From contig CAKRDD010000007.1 in NCBI GenBank assembly GCA_934309345.1, positions 62,001 through 126,000 of the forward strand: a DNA stretch of 64,000 nt, read 5' to 3'. A program made the position numbers and the translations under genes. Of the stretch, positions 25,227 to 34,108 are shown piece after piece. The notes under the pieces were generated by a model. That model worked only from the letters and a program-made list of their open reading frames with translations. It was not told the DNA's origin and did not search any database. Numbering within the stretch: the first letter of the stretch is position 1; every line of letters starts with the position of its first letter. The stretch is from an uncultured Mediterraneibacter sp. Lineage in GTDB: Bacteria; Bacillota; Clostridia; Lachnospirales; Lachnospiraceae.

Positions 25227-26117
25227 TTATTTTTCTCTATATACAAGAGATTTCAAAAGCTGCTCAAGGAAACCATCCCCGGCAGGGAACTTTTTCAGTT
25301 CATCGATTGCTTCTTCTGTCATACGTTCCACATCTTTATGAGCCTGTTCGATTCCTTTGAGTGTTACATATGTTGTCTTTTCATTCTTCTCATCACTATG
25401 TACCGGCTTGCCAAGCTGCTCTGTCGTGCTTGTTACATCCAGAATGTCGTCCTGAATCTGGAATGCCATGCCGATCTTACCTGCAATGATCTGCATGCTC
25501 TTTACATCTTCTTCCGATGCCCCGGCAAGAATTGCTCCAACCATCATAGCTGCTTCGATCAGTGCCCCTGTCTTCAGACGGAAAATAAAATCAAGTGTTT
25601 CCTCGTCAATCTGGTGACCAGACTCTTTCACATCAACAACCTGACCCCCGATCATTCCATAGATTCCGGCTTTCCCTGCCAGAATCTGCAAGGCCTGTCC
25701 AATCTTAAGACTCTCCTGCGGGAACTGTTCAAACGCCTTACATGCTGTCTCAAACGCAAAGTTTAAAAGCGCATCTCCTGCGAGAATCCCCATATCTTCC
25801 CCGTAGACAATATGAGTTGTCTTTCTTCCTCTGCGGTACTCATCATTGTCCATTGCCGGAAGATCATCGTGAACCAGTGAATAGGTATGGGTCATCTCCA
25901 TTGCTGCCATAAATGGATAGATCACTTCCGTCTCTCCACCAAACAGACGATAGGTTTCCATCATCAGCATTGGGCGAAGACGCTTGCCTCCTGCCATCAG
26001 ACTGTATTCCATTGCTTCCATGATCACACTCTGATACCCACTTGCTTCCGGAAGATATTCTCTGAGTATCGCTTCGATTTTTTCTACTTTTTCTTTCTGT
26101 TCTTCTTTAAAATTCAT
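25227..26117 (-). CDS. ispA: Farnesyl/geranyl diphosphate synthase
   Basis: Prenyl chain elongation with IPP and DMAPP. In 296 residues both aspartate-rich motifs are visible: FARM LVHDDLPAMDND (about residue 80-91) and SARM QIQDDILDV (about 220-228), with GGKRLRP near residue 42. The two residues inside the first motif (LP) mark the bacterial short-chain FPP type. The ATG at 26117 has GGAG six bases before it and overlaps the end of xseB by 11 bases. The longer open frame upstream lies inside xseB and is not needed. Confidence 0.95.
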   Translation of the reverse strand: MNFKEEQKEKVEKIEAILREYLPEASGYQSVIMEAMEYSLMAGGKRLRPMLMMETYRLFGGETEVIYPFMAAMEMTHTYSLVHDDLPAMDNDEYRRGRKTTHIVYGEDMGILAGDALLNFAFETACKAFEQFPQESLKIGQALQILAGKAGIYGMIGGQVVDVKESGHQIDEETLDFIFRLKTGALIEAAMMVGAILAGASEEDVKSMQIIAGKIGMAFQIQDDILDVTSTTEQLGKPVHSDEKNEKTTYVTLKGIEQAHKDVERMTEEAIDELKKFPAGDGFLEQLLKSLVYREK

Positions 26118-26355
26118 GACTCTCTCCATTCTCATCCAAAGCAAGAACTTTCTTTTCCACATCATCAATTGTGCGATTACAACACTTCACAAGTTCCATG
26201 CCTTCCTGATATAAATTAAAAGAATCTTCAAGAGAAAGTTCCTCTCCTTCCAGCCCGCCAATGACGTTGTCCAGTCTCTCAAATAACTCCTCAAGACCTG
26301 CAGCCTGCTCTTTCTTCTTCATGTCTTCCATCATTTCCTCCCGGTTACTGTTCAT
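26107..26355 (-). CDS. xseB: Exodeoxyribonuclease VII small subunit
   Basis: Small helical subunit that binds XseA in exonuclease VII, which degrades single-stranded DNA. At 82 residues it is a normal length. The core GLEELFERLDNVIGGLEGEELSL resembles the family, which has the pattern LExIVxxLExGELxLE. It overlaps xseA by 11 bases and ispA by 11 bases. The ATG lies inside the xseA tail. Confidence 0.93.
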   Translation of the reverse strand: MNSNREEMMEDMKKKEQAAGLEELFERLDNVIGGLEGEELSLEDSFNLYQEGMELVKCCNRTIDDVEKKVLALDENGESHEF

Positions 26356-27577
26356 GGGAACTTTGTCCTCTTTCCCCTTCTGGTTTTACAGTGCCTGTAA
26401 CGGCAGCTTTGATCTGTCCGTCCGTTACATATATCTGCAACAAATCTCCTTCTTTCACCTGATCTGTTTTCTTTATATTCTGTCCCTGTGCATTGCAGAC
26501 GTAAGAATATCCCTGACTTAATTTCTCAAGCGGAGACAATCCTTTCATCCGTTCTGCATACAGTGCAAGTCTGTGCTTTTCTTTGGTCAAATGCCGCTCC
26601 ATAAGCGAGCGCAGTGTATTCTCAGCATCAACTGCTCTCTGTCTCTTCTCATTGAGTTTCTGTCTTGGATGAAGTGTCTGAAGTTTCAATCTGCTGTGTT
26701 CCAGACGCATACGTTCATTCTGAAGATTCTGTCCCATTGCTCTTCGAAGTAAGCTCTCACAATTGAGAATCTGCTGTTTCACTTCGGCATATTCATAGAC
26801 AGCAAGCTCTGCCGCCGCTGACGGTGTCGGTGCTCTTAAGTCTGCCACATAATCGGCAATCGTTGTATCTGTCTCATGTCCGACTGCAGAGATCACCGGA
26901 ACACGACAATCAAAAATCGCACGCGCAACGGCCTCCTCGTTGAATGCCCACAGATCTTCAATACTTCCTCCGCCTCTTCCGACGATCATGACATCCACCT
27001 GCTTCTCTTCCAGCATATGGATCCCTTTCACAATACTGCTTACGGCACCATCACCCTGTACCAGTGCCGGATAAAGCAGGATCTGGACAAATGGATTTCT
27101 TCTCTTTGCCACATTGATGATATCTCTGATCGCTGCTCCTGTCGGTGCGGTCACAACCCCGATCGTACGTGCATACCGTGGAATCGGTTGTTTGTACTCT
27201 GCCGCAAACATTCCCATCTCTTCGAGTTCTTTCTTCAGTGCCTCGAATCTTTCATACAAAAGTCCCGCACCGTCCAGAATGATCTCCCTTGCATACAGCT
27301 GATACTTTCCATCCCGCTCATAGACACTGACCGCGCCCAGCACTACTACCTGCTGACCTTCCTCCATATGAAAAGAAAGCCCAGACCTTGAGCCTGCGAA
27401 CATCACGCAGGCTATCGTGCCGGACTCGTCTTTCAATGAAAAATATATATGCCCTGATGTGTGGTACTTTAAATTAGACACCTCACCTTTTACATAGATT
27501 CGGTTCAGCATGAAGTCCTGGGTGAACATATTCTTAATGTAAGAATTAACCTGCTTCACCGTATAGACATTTTTCAT
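26345..27577 (-). CDS. xseA: Exodeoxyribonuclease VII large subunit
   Basis: Catalytic subunit of exonuclease VII. The 410 residues start with an OB-fold (VKQVNSYIKNMFTQDFMLNRIYVKGEVSN, about 8-100), followed by the nuclease core with IGVVTAPTGAAIRDI, RGGGSIEDLWAFNEEAVARAI (the family signature, about 198-218) and PVISAVGHETDTTIADYVADLRAPTPSAAAE, then a coiled-coil arm and a short C-terminal domain. Its start overlaps the nusB stop by four bases. Confidence 0.97.
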   Translation of the reverse strand: MKNVYTVKQVNSYIKNMFTQDFMLNRIYVKGEVSNLKYHTSGHIYFSLKDESGTIACVMFAGSRSGLSFHMEEGQQVVVLGAVSVYERDGKYQLYAREIILDGAGLLYERFEALKKELEEMGMFAAEYKQPIPRYARTIGVVTAPTGAAIRDIINVAKRRNPFVQILLYPALVQGDGAVSSIVKGIHMLEEKQVDVMIVGRGGGSIEDLWAFNEEAVARAIFDCRVPVISAVGHETDTTIADYVADLRAPTPSAAAELAVYEYAEVKQQILNCESLLRRAMGQNLQNERMRLEHSRLKLQTLHPRQKLNEKRQRAVDAENTLRSLMERHLTKEKHRLALYAERMKGLSPLEKLSQGYSYVCNAQGQNIKKTDQVKEGDLLQIYVTDGQIKAAVTGTVKPEGERGQSSHEQ

Positions 27578-27993
27578 TCTTTTGTCTCTTCCAGTGAACG
27601 CGCAATCTTGCCAAGTACTCCGTTGATAAATGACGGAGCCTCATCTGAACTGAACATCTTTGTCAGTTCTACCGCCTCGTTAATTGCAACTCCTACCGGT
27701 ACCTCGTCATCCCACTTCATCTCATATACCGCAAGTCTCAGAATGGACAGATCCACTTTGTTCATTCTTGTCGTCTTCCATCCCTTTGCATTGGCATTGA
27801 TCAGTTCATCAATCTCTTCTGTCTTCTCAAGTACTGCTGCATATTTTCTCTTAATATATTCTTTATCCTTATCCGCTGCATCTTCCAGTGTAGAAAAATA
27901 GTATTCAATCTGCTCCGGCATCTCCTGCGGATCATTGAATTCTATCTGAAACAACATCTTGAAAATGTGCTCGCGAAGTTCTTTTCTAACCAT
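27574..27993 (-). CDS. nusB: Transcription antitermination factor NusB
   Basis: RNA-binding all-helical factor of the rRNA antitermination complex. At 139 residues it has the typical REHIFKMLFQIEFND start and the C-terminal INEAVELTKMFSSDEAPSFINGVLGKIA, the most conserved region of the family. It lies between yqhY and xseA, as in B. subtilis except that folD is absent. Confidence 0.97.
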   Translation of the reverse strand: MVRKELREHIFKMLFQIEFNDPQEMPEQIEYYFSTLEDAADKDKEYIKRKYAAVLEKTEEIDELINANAKGWKTTRMNKVDLSILRLAVYEMKWDDEVPVGVAINEAVELTKMFSSDEAPSFINGVLGKIARSLEETKE

Positions 27994-28020
27994 GTCGGCT
28001 GATTCCTTTCCTGTTCGCTT

Positions 28021-28404
28021 TTATTCCTGACTCTCCATCTCGACTCCTGCAACCTTGATATTCACATCAGCCACTTCAAGTCCTGTCATATTCTCAATTG
28101 CATTCTTAACCTTCTCCTGCACTCTTGCAGACACCTCAACGATGCTGTAATTGTACTTCAGGTTCAATGCTAAGGATACAGTCACAATACCTTCCAGTAC
28201 ATCAACCTTCACACCTTTGGAAAGATTCTTCATTCCGAGCTTTCCGATCAGTTCATTCGTGATGTTTCCGGCCATGGAAGCAACACCTTCCACTTCTGTG
28301 GCAGCAAGCGCTGCAATGATCGCTACAACTTCATCTGCAATCTTAATCTCGCCCTTGCTTGCGTCGTTCTGTATTGTATAAATATTTCTTTCGTCCTTTG
28401 CCAT
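28021..28404 (-). CDS. yqhY: Asp23/Gls24 family envelope-associated protein (YqhY-like)
   Basis: Member of the Asp23 (DUF322) family. The 127 residues contain the core GEIKIADEVVAIIAALAATEVEGVASMAGN and the second half KVDVLEGIVTVSLALNLKYNYSIVEVSARVQEKVKNAIE. In Bacillus the gene next to nusB is yqhY, linked there to acetyl-CoA carboxylase control, but accB/accC are not present here. The ATG at 28404 has AGGAGG eight bases before it. The two-codon TTG extension lacks that spacing. It is the first gene of the block running down to spo0A. Confidence 0.92.
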   Translation of the reverse strand: MAKDERNIYTIQNDASKGEIKIADEVVAIIAALAATEVEGVASMAGNITNELIGKLGMKNLSKGVKVDVLEGIVTVSLALNLKYNYSIVEVSARVQEKVKNAIENMTGLEVADVNIKVAGVEMESQE

Positions 28405-28439
28405 AATCAAAACCTCCTGTTTTGTCTGATTCTTTCTAC

Positions 28440-28468
28440 ATTATATCAAAAATCTTTCTATTTGAAAA
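28440..28468 (-). promoter_or_regulatory. Promoter of the yqhY-nusB block
   Basis: Minus strand TTTTCA (28468-28463), 17-base spacer, TATAAT (28445-28440). The -35 is weak and the -10 perfect. It overlaps the prfC terminator hairpin. Confidence 0.5.
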
Positions 28469-28475
28469 GATTTTT
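28448..28475 (-). terminator. Terminator overlapping the prfC stop
   Basis: Minus strand AAAAATCTTT pairs with AAAGATTTTT around an eight-base loop, the second arm providing the T-run. The first arm begins inside the prfC stop codon. Confidence 0.6.
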
Positions 28476-30066
28476 ATGAACGTCCGAATTCTGACAAAAT
28501 AAGTCCTTCATTTCGCTCTTCTGTCATACGGATACTCCATTCATGCGCAAAGAGAAGAAGCGGACGACCCTTCAGATCCATGATCTTCTTCATATCTGAT
28601 GTTCCGCTTAAGCGATCCATATCGATCTCTTCATTCTCGATCCAGCGGATATATTCATATGGCAGATTCTCCAGACGGATCTCTACATTGTACTCATTTT
28701 GAAGACGATACTTCAACACATCAAACTGAAGTACACCTACAACACCTACGATGATCTCTTCCATACCCGTGTTGAATTCCTGGAAGATCTGGATTGCACC
28801 TTCCTGTGCGATCTGATTGATTCCCTTTACAAACTGCTTTCTCTTCATCGTATCAACCTGACGGACACGCGCAAAGTGCTCCGGTGCAAAGGTTGGGATT
28901 CCTTCGTAAGCAAATTTCTCTTTTGATGTTGTCAATGTGTCTCCGATTGAAAAGATACCCGGGTCAAATACTCCGATGATATCTCCGCCGTAAGCCTTGT
29001 CGATCATCTTTCTCTCGCTTGCCATCATCTGCTGTGGCTGGGAAAGACGCACATCCTTTCCTCCCTGCACATGATAAACACTCATACCGGCCTCGAATTC
29101 TCCGGAACAGATTCTCATGAATGCAATTCTGTCTCTGTGGGCTTTGTTCATATTCGCCTGGATCTTAAATACAAATGCTGAAAAATCTTTCTCAGTCATT
29201 GGATCGATCTCACCATGATCTGATTTTCTCGGAAGCGGAGAAGTTGTCATCTTCAGGAAATGCTTCAGGAAAGTCTCTACACCAAAGTTGGTAAGAGCAG
29301 ATCCGAAAAATACCGGTGAAAGCTGTCCCTTATCAACCAGTTCCTGATCAAATTCAGCGGCTGCTCCGTCCAGAAGTTCGATCTCATCTGCAAGAATGTC
29401 TTTTGCCTCTGCTCCGATCAGTTCTTCTGTCTCCGGTGCATCGATCGGTATCATCTTCACTTCACCCATCGCAGTACCTTTTTTCGTGTCTGAGAACAAC
29501 TCAACTTCACGTTTCGCTCTGTCGTAAACTCCCTTGAATTCCTTACCGGAACCAATCGGCCAGTTGATCGGACAAGTTGCGATTCCAAGTTCTTTCTCAA
29601 TATCATCCAGCAATTCAAAGGTATCCTTCGCCTCACGGTCGAGCTTATTGATAAATGTAAAAATTGGAATATGACGCATCACACAGACTTTAAACAGCTT
29701 TCTTGTCTGTGCCTCAACACCTTTGGACGCATCAATGACCATGACTGCGGAATCCGCTGCCATCAAAGTACGGTATGTATCCTCTGAGAAGTCCTGATGT
29801 CCCGGTGTATCCAGAATATTAATACAGTATCCGCCATAACTAAACTGAAGTACAGAAGAAGTTACAGAAATACCTCTCTCCTTCTCAATCTCCATCCAGT
29901 CGGAAACCGCATGCTTCGCAGTTGCTTTTCCCTTAACAGATCCTGCCTGGTTGATGGCTCCTCCGTACAGAAGGAATTTCTCTGTCAATGTTGTCTTACC
30001 GGCATCCGGATGGGATATAATGGCAAATGTTCTTCTTTTCTTTATCTCATTCGTAATTTCTGACAT
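28474..30066 (-). CDS. prfC: Peptide chain release factor 3
   Basis: Translational GTPase that recycles RF1/RF2 after termination. The 530 residues show G1 HPDAGKTTLTEK (about 18-29), G3 DTPGHQDFSEDT, G4 NKLDREAKD, then domains II and III. EF-G's domains IV/V are absent, which separates RF3 from EF-G. The ATG at 30066 has AGGAG seven bases upstream. An eight-codon extension is open but unneeded. It has its own promoter (30148-30176) and a terminator at its stop. It lies between spoIIIA and yqhY, where accB-accC are found in Bacillus. Confidence 0.97.
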   Translation of the reverse strand: MSEITNEIKKRRTFAIISHPDAGKTTLTEKFLLYGGAINQAGSVKGKATAKHAVSDWMEIEKERGISVTSSVLQFSYGGYCINILDTPGHQDFSEDTYRTLMAADSAVMVIDASKGVEAQTRKLFKVCVMRHIPIFTFINKLDREAKDTFELLDDIEKELGIATCPINWPIGSGKEFKGVYDRAKREVELFSDTKKGTAMGEVKMIPIDAPETEELIGAEAKDILADEIELLDGAAAEFDQELVDKGQLSPVFFGSALTNFGVETFLKHFLKMTTSPLPRKSDHGEIDPMTEKDFSAFVFKIQANMNKAHRDRIAFMRICSGEFEAGMSVYHVQGGKDVRLSQPQQMMASERKMIDKAYGGDIIGVFDPGIFSIGDTLTTSKEKFAYEGIPTFAPEHFARVRQVDTMKRKQFVKGINQIAQEGAIQIFQEFNTGMEEIIVGVVGVLQFDVLKYRLQNEYNVEIRLENLPYEYIRWIENEEIDMDRLSGTSDMKKIMDLKGRPLLLFAHEWSIRMTEERNEGLILSEFGRS

Positions 30067-30147
30067 TTCTAATCTCCTATCATTTTTCACGCAATAGATA
30101 ACTGTCCGCAGGCATCCCGTAGACAGTTACATAATAAACCAGTAAAT

Positions 30148-30176
30148 AGTGTATCACAAGTCCTCTCTGACAGCAA
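30148..30176 (-). promoter_or_regulatory. prfC: Promoter of prfC
   Basis: Minus strand TTGCTG (30176-30171), 17-base spacer, TACACT (30153-30148). A leader hairpin TAACTGTC/GACAGTTA follows at about 30099-30129. Confidence 0.65.
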
Positions 30177-30212
30177 ATCTTTTATAAAAAAGTTTTTCCA
30201 AAAATAGACTTT

Positions 30213-30824
30213 CTATTCATGAATTGGTGTGATTACAATCTTCTCCGGCTTCACATCTGACTTTCTTGTCACAATATCCTCAATCTGGGCACGGTTTGCA
30301 TCTGTAAGTTCCTCTGCATTTACAACAACGTCCGCACTGTCCTCCCCCAGACTTACCACTGCCTCTGAAAATCCTTTTGTTGCCATCAGTGTCTCAATTT
30401 CCATCTCCGTCTCTGATTGTTTTGTAAGCTCCACCATCTGTGCAACTGCATCTGACTTTTCCTCTTCACTGAGCTCTGTATTGTCTATGATCGACTGCAA
30501 CGTCTCTTTATTCTGTGCACGCACCTGTTCTCTTGTAACTTTCGCCTGGGCCACCGTGGTCTGGGCTGAACCATTTGTAAGAACCGCCTCTCCAGGTGTT
30601 CCTTCTGTTTCAGAATCATTACTTTCAATTTCTTCGCTTCCTGCTTCTGTATCTTCCTGTGAAATATCTAAAAGTTCCTGATTTGTAAGATCTGCATTAG
30701 CTTCTTTTGTTCCCTTCGCATTCTCACCAAACAGACGTCCTGTGTAGTTCAGATATCCTGCTGCCGCGATCATAACCGCAAGTGCCACAATGATCAACTG
30801 GTTTTTCTTCACTTTCCCTTTCAT
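30213..30824 (-). CDS. spoIIIAH: Stage III sporulation protein AH
   Basis: Mother-cell half of the SpoIIQ-SpoIIIAH channel between mother cell and forespore. The 203 residues have an N-terminal membrane helix (about 8-28), an acidic Ser/Thr/Glu-rich linker (about 40-100), and a YscJ/FliF-like ring-building domain near the C-terminus (VTREQVRAQNKETLQSII..VVSLGEDSADVVVNAEELTDANRAQIEDIV). The ATG at 30824 has AGGAGG nine bases before it. Last gene of the eight-gene spoIIIA operon. Confidence 0.93.
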   Translation of the reverse strand: MKGKVKKNQLIIVALAVMIAAAGYLNYTGRLFGENAKGTKEANADLTNQELLDISQEDTEAGSEEIESNDSETEGTPGEAVLTNGSAQTTVAQAKVTREQVRAQNKETLQSIIDNTELSEEEKSDAVAQMVELTKQSETEMEIETLMATKGFSEAVVSLGEDSADVVVNAEELTDANRAQIEDIVTRKSDVKPEKIVITPIHE

Positions 30825-30840
30825 TAAGATGAACCTCCTT

Positions 30841-31470
30841 TTATGTAGACGCACGTTTCATTATTTTTATCTTATGCGCTTCTACACCAAATAATGCCTG
30901 CACCGCTTCTGTCAGATTCTTCACGACAACTGCATTCCCACCTCCATCTGCTATTACAAGAACACCCTCCACTTCCGGTGCATTTTCTTTACTTACATAC
31001 GGAATCTGCGTTCCGTCTGTCCCCTGACTGTACACGGTCGTTTTATCCAGAGATTTCTCTTCACTTTCTCTTGTCTCTCCCTGACTGTCTGCTTCCTTCG
31101 TTGTCTGATGTGTGCTTTGCTGATCTTTTTCAACCACTTTCTGTCCTGTAGACTTTAATGTGATCATCACCGTCACCTTTCCAGCCCCATCTACGACGCC
31201 GAGTGTCTGCGCTGTCTTTTGTTCCAGATATTTTTCATAATCTGCCATGGAATCTGTCTCATACGCCTCGCCTTTCCCTGATTCCCCGTCAATCCGTGTA
31301 TCCTTATCCACCTCCCCTGTCTTCGGAACCGGAACCGCAACTACAAGAAGCAGCAGTCCACACAAAAATAAAATGACTAATCTTGTTCTTTTCTGACCGC
31401 GATCCGCCTCTTTTATCTTCCTTGTGTATCCCACGATCCTTTCCTTCCATTCCAGCCAATTATTGCCCAA
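30841..31470 (-). CDS. spoIIIAG: Stage III sporulation protein AG
   Basis: Ring-forming component of the same channel. The 209 residues have one membrane helix (about 28-47, LVILFLCGLLLLVVAVPVP), a linker rich in Asp/Glu/Ser, and a C-terminal ring-building region ending NAVVVKNLTEAVQALFGVEAHKIKIMK. It starts at a TTG (31470) with GGGAGG nine bases upstream and overlaps spoIIIAF by 11 bases, so translation is coupled. Confidence 0.92.
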   Translation of the reverse strand: MGNNWLEWKERIVGYTRKIKEADRGQKRTRLVILFLCGLLLLVVAVPVPKTGEVDKDTRIDGESGKGEAYETDSMADYEKYLEQKTAQTLGVVDGAGKVTVMITLKSTGQKVVEKDQQSTHQTTKEADSQGETRESEEKSLDKTTVYSQGTDGTQIPYVSKENAPEVEGVLVIADGGGNAVVVKNLTEAVQALFGVEAHKIKIMKRAST

Positions 31471-31726
31471 TTCCGATTTCCTCCCGTTTTATAGAATCCG
31501 ACATACGCTCTATTTCTTTCTCATATTGCTGATACACTTCTTTCTGATAAAACCGCTCTGTTTTCAGTCCTTTCAACGCTGCAACCGGGGATAATACAAG
31601 TAAGATCAGGACAAGTCCACAGAAAAAACGAATATATTTTTCATAATCCTTTCCCGGAATCACCTGCAGAACAGCACTCATAATGAGAAGCATTGAAATA
31701 ATTTTTTGTATCCATTGTGTAAGCAT
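31460..31726 (-). CDS. spoIIIAF: Stage III sporulation protein AF (short form)
   Basis: Small membrane protein of the channel operon. The 88 residues contain two hydrophobic helices (about 6-22 and 32-50) and a charged C-terminal helix (FYQKEVYQQYEKEIERM..). Bacillus SpoIIIAF is about 200 residues, so this form lacks most of the C-terminal soluble domain. The stop is followed by spoIIIAG in the expected order, so it is not obviously a broken gene. GGAGG lies ten bases before the ATG. Confidence 0.85.
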   Translation of the reverse strand: MLTQWIQKIISMLLIMSAVLQVIPGKDYEKYIRFFCGLVLILLVLSPVAALKGLKTERFYQKEVYQQYEKEIERMSDSIKREEIGIGQ

Positions 31727-31757
31727 CTGGCAGATTCCTCCTCTCTCCTCTGAAACC

Positions 31758-32963
31758 TTAAGATGTTACAGCTACCACGATTGCAATACTTAAGACAAAC
31801 AGCAGTGTTGTGGATGCTATCACCTTCACCATAAGCTGATAGCCAGAACTAACTCCGGATATGCACGTTGTAATTCTCCGGTCAGAAACCGGTTGGACTA
31901 ATGCTGCCACAAGTTGGTACAAAAACGCTAATATCAGAAATTCCACCAGTGGAACAAGCGCCAGAACAGCTATAAAAATCATTCCTGCCACACCGATTCC
32001 ATTCTTAAGCAGTACTGCAACTCCTAATGCGACATCCATTGTACCTCCGGCAATATCTCCGATCCACGGAACCGCCTCCAATGTTCGCCCTGCAGCAGTC
32101 ATCTTCAAAGAATCAATCGCCGGATTCAAAAATCCCTGGATCAGACTGACCCCACTCACAGCGGCAATCATACTTTTCAGGCTCCATTGGATACATTTTT
32201 CCAGAAGTTCTGCAAATTCTGAGAAAAGGTCTTCTCCGGTCAGGCAGGATAAGATCCTCACCATCCCATAGATCTTCACCGCCGGTAAAAGAAAGTGAAG
32301 TACAAGCAGTTCCACCAGATAGATCAGGAACAATATTATATTATAAAACATCAACGCCGAACTGCTCTTTCCTGTAAATGCAACCGCCAGAAAGAAGCTT
32401 GGGCAAAACACCTGCATCAATTGGACAAGCTCTCCTGTTTTTTCTTCGGCATATAAATTCATCGATCGATATGCTTCCAGGCAGATTGCGATCACAACAA
32501 GATACAAAATATAAAAACCCGCTTCCGCTGTCTGTCTGTTTTGAAAGATGCTTGTAAAATTCGAGAAAAATGCAGCTGCCACTGTAATCAGCAGCAGGCG
32601 CGCCAGATTCTTCCTTCCTTTCTGAAAAACAGAAAACACCTGTCCTGAAAGAAACTCAAGAAATCTTTCTCCTAATTCCTGCGTGTTTCCGCTGATCAGC
32701 ATCTCTGTAAGATCACGAAACCGTATGTTTTCTCCCAGTTCTGTCTCTCCTGATAGCTGATCGATCTGTCTGAAATCAAATTCATCCAGCAGACTTTCTT
32801 CCATTTGTTCCAGCTCATCCTCCAACACCCCTGAACGATCTTCTGTTGTCTTTTCCTCCGCTGTATCATACTCTGCTGCATACACGCTGCCGCATCCTGC
32901 CACAATCGTAAATAAAAACACAAAACAGAAGAGCTTTTTCCAAAAATGTTTTTCCCTTTTCAT
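31758..32963 (-). CDS. spoIIIAE: Stage III sporulation protein AE
   Basis: Polytopic membrane protein of the SpoIIIA channel. The 401 residues start with a signal-like segment (FWKKLFCFVFLFTIVAGCGSVYA), then a soluble acidic region (about 30-115), then about seven hydrophobic helices up to the C-terminus (LLFVLSIAIVVAV). The signal-peptide-like end with a cysteine (VAGCGS) could also be a lipobox. It overlaps the end of spoIIIAD by four bases, with GGAGA nine bases before the ATG. Confidence 0.93.
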   Translation of the reverse strand: MKREKHFWKKLFCFVFLFTIVAGCGSVYAAEYDTAEEKTTEDRSGVLEDELEQMEESLLDEFDFRQIDQLSGETELGENIRFRDLTEMLISGNTQELGERFLEFLSGQVFSVFQKGRKNLARLLLITVAAAFFSNFTSIFQNRQTAEAGFYILYLVVIAICLEAYRSMNLYAEEKTGELVQLMQVFCPSFFLAVAFTGKSSSALMFYNIILFLIYLVELLVLHFLLPAVKIYGMVRILSCLTGEDLFSEFAELLEKCIQWSLKSMIAAVSGVSLIQGFLNPAIDSLKMTAAGRTLEAVPWIGDIAGGTMDVALGVAVLLKNGIGVAGMIFIAVLALVPLVEFLILAFLYQLVAALVQPVSDRRITTCISGVSSGYQLMVKVIASTTLLFVLSIAIVVAVTS

Positions 32964-33346
32964 ATCAGAAAATCTCCGATCAGTTCCAGCAGCGCAAGAA
33001 GTACCGGCATTCCTATCGCAAGGATCGTCAGCTTTGTAAAAGTCTCAATCTGCACAGCAATATTCTGATACCCTGCATCTTTACAGAGTCCGGATGCAAA
33101 TTCAGCCACATAAGTCACGCCGGCCATTTTCAACAGAATCCCCATCTGTCCGGCATCCAGTTTTATATAATCAGCAATTTTCTTTACTGTCTGCACAAAG
33201 ATTTCAAGTCGTGAAAGCATACAAAGAAATAAAAACAGGCTGACTGCAAGACTCACATAAATGCCATATTCACTTTTCCCGCTTTTAAACTGCAAAGCAA
33301 TTAATGTTCCCACGACACCCAAAAGCGCGATTTGTATACTATTCAA
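32960..33346 (-). CDS. spoIIIAD: Stage III sporulation protein AD
   Basis: Small membrane protein with about four hydrophobic segments in 128 residues (about 3-18, 29-47, 67-86 and 100-126). The family motif region is seen in LLKMAGVTYVAEFASGLCKDAGYQNIAVQIE. The start is a TTG at 33346 with a weak GGGGGCGG site, 15 bases after the spoIIIAC stop. Position between AC and AE agrees with the conserved operon. Confidence 0.92.
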   Translation of the reverse strand: MNSIQIALLGVVGTLIALQFKSGKSEYGIYVSLAVSLFLFLCMLSRLEIFVQTVKKIADYIKLDAGQMGILLKMAGVTYVAEFASGLCKDAGYQNIAVQIETFTKLTILAIGMPVLLALLELIGDFLI

Positions 33347-33361
33347 TTCTGTTCCGCCCCC

Positions 33362-33556
33362 TTAAAGAGAAAACAATTGCCGGATTGAAGAAAATAAGTC
33401 ATAAATTGCAGGGAGAACCCAGGATAATACAAGAATCAGCCCTGCAAGACTTGTCAGGAATGCCTGTTCCTCTCTGCCGCTGTGCTTCAAAACCTGACTC
33501 AGAATGGATACAAGAATTCCCACTGCCGCAATTTTAAATATCAGATTGATACTCAT
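33362..33556 (-). CDS. spoIIIAC: Stage III sporulation protein AC
   Basis: Small 64-residue membrane protein with two hydrophobic helices (about 5-22 and 33-52) and the family feature VLKHSGREEQAFLTSLAGLILVL. It is the usual size (about 66 residues in Bacillus). The ATG has GGAGG six bases before it. Between spoIIIAB and spoIIIAD. Confidence 0.93.
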   Translation of the reverse strand: MSINLIFKIAAVGILVSILSQVLKHSGREEQAFLTSLAGLILVLSWVLPAIYDLFSSIRQLFSL

Positions 33557-33589
33557 ACTCTCCCTCCTCTCCCTTTTGTTCCCGCCCTT

Positions 33590-34108
33590 TTAAAGCAGAA
33601 GGATCACAAGAAAAATCCCGCCTGCTGCCCCCAGCCAGCCACCGAGTTTTTTCTTCTCAGACGTTTCTACAGTTCTCTTTTCAATTTCTATATCCAGCCT
33701 TTTCAAATGATATTCCAGCAGACGGACAACACCTTCTCTGTCTCCTATTTCAAGCAGTTCCCCCGGCTCGCAGATCAGAGGATTTATTTTCCCTCTCCAT
33801 TTCAGTTCCGGGAGATCTTTTTCTATCGTATCTGTCCACAAGTCAGCAAACCGTTTTTCCTGTGTGCCCTGGCATTGAAATGCCAGATCCATCAGCCAGT
33901 TTTCATAAGGCTCCTTCTCTCTTGATGCGATTTTATAAAAAATTTCCGAAAGCGGAATTCCTGCATACAGTAATTCGCCCTTTATTTGTTCTATAATTCT
34001 TCGGAAATGAATCAATTCTTCCAGATAATTCCGAAGTTCTTTTCCATACATCCATCCTGCTCCGGTCGTCGCCAGCAGGATAAGAAAACATCCGACTAAT
34101 TTCTGCAC
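33590..34108 (-). CDS. spoIIIAB: Stage III sporulation protein AB
   Basis: 172-residue protein with one hydrophobic helix at each end (about 4-20 and 155-172) and a soluble helical middle, resembling type II/III secretion GspF-like helical domains in known SpoIIIAB. Starts at a GTG at 34108 that overlaps the end of spoIIIAA by 13 bases, so it is coupled. FRRIIEQIKGELLYAGIPLSEIFYKIA is the typical conserved stretch. Confidence 0.92.
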   Translation of the reverse strand: MQKLVGCFLILLATTGAGWMYGKELRNYLEELIHFRRIIEQIKGELLYAGIPLSEIFYKIASREKEPYENWLMDLAFQCQGTQEKRFADLWTDTIEKDLPELKWRGKINPLICEPGELLEIGDREGVVRLLEYHLKRLDIEIEKRTVETSEKKKLGGWLGAAGGIFLVILLL

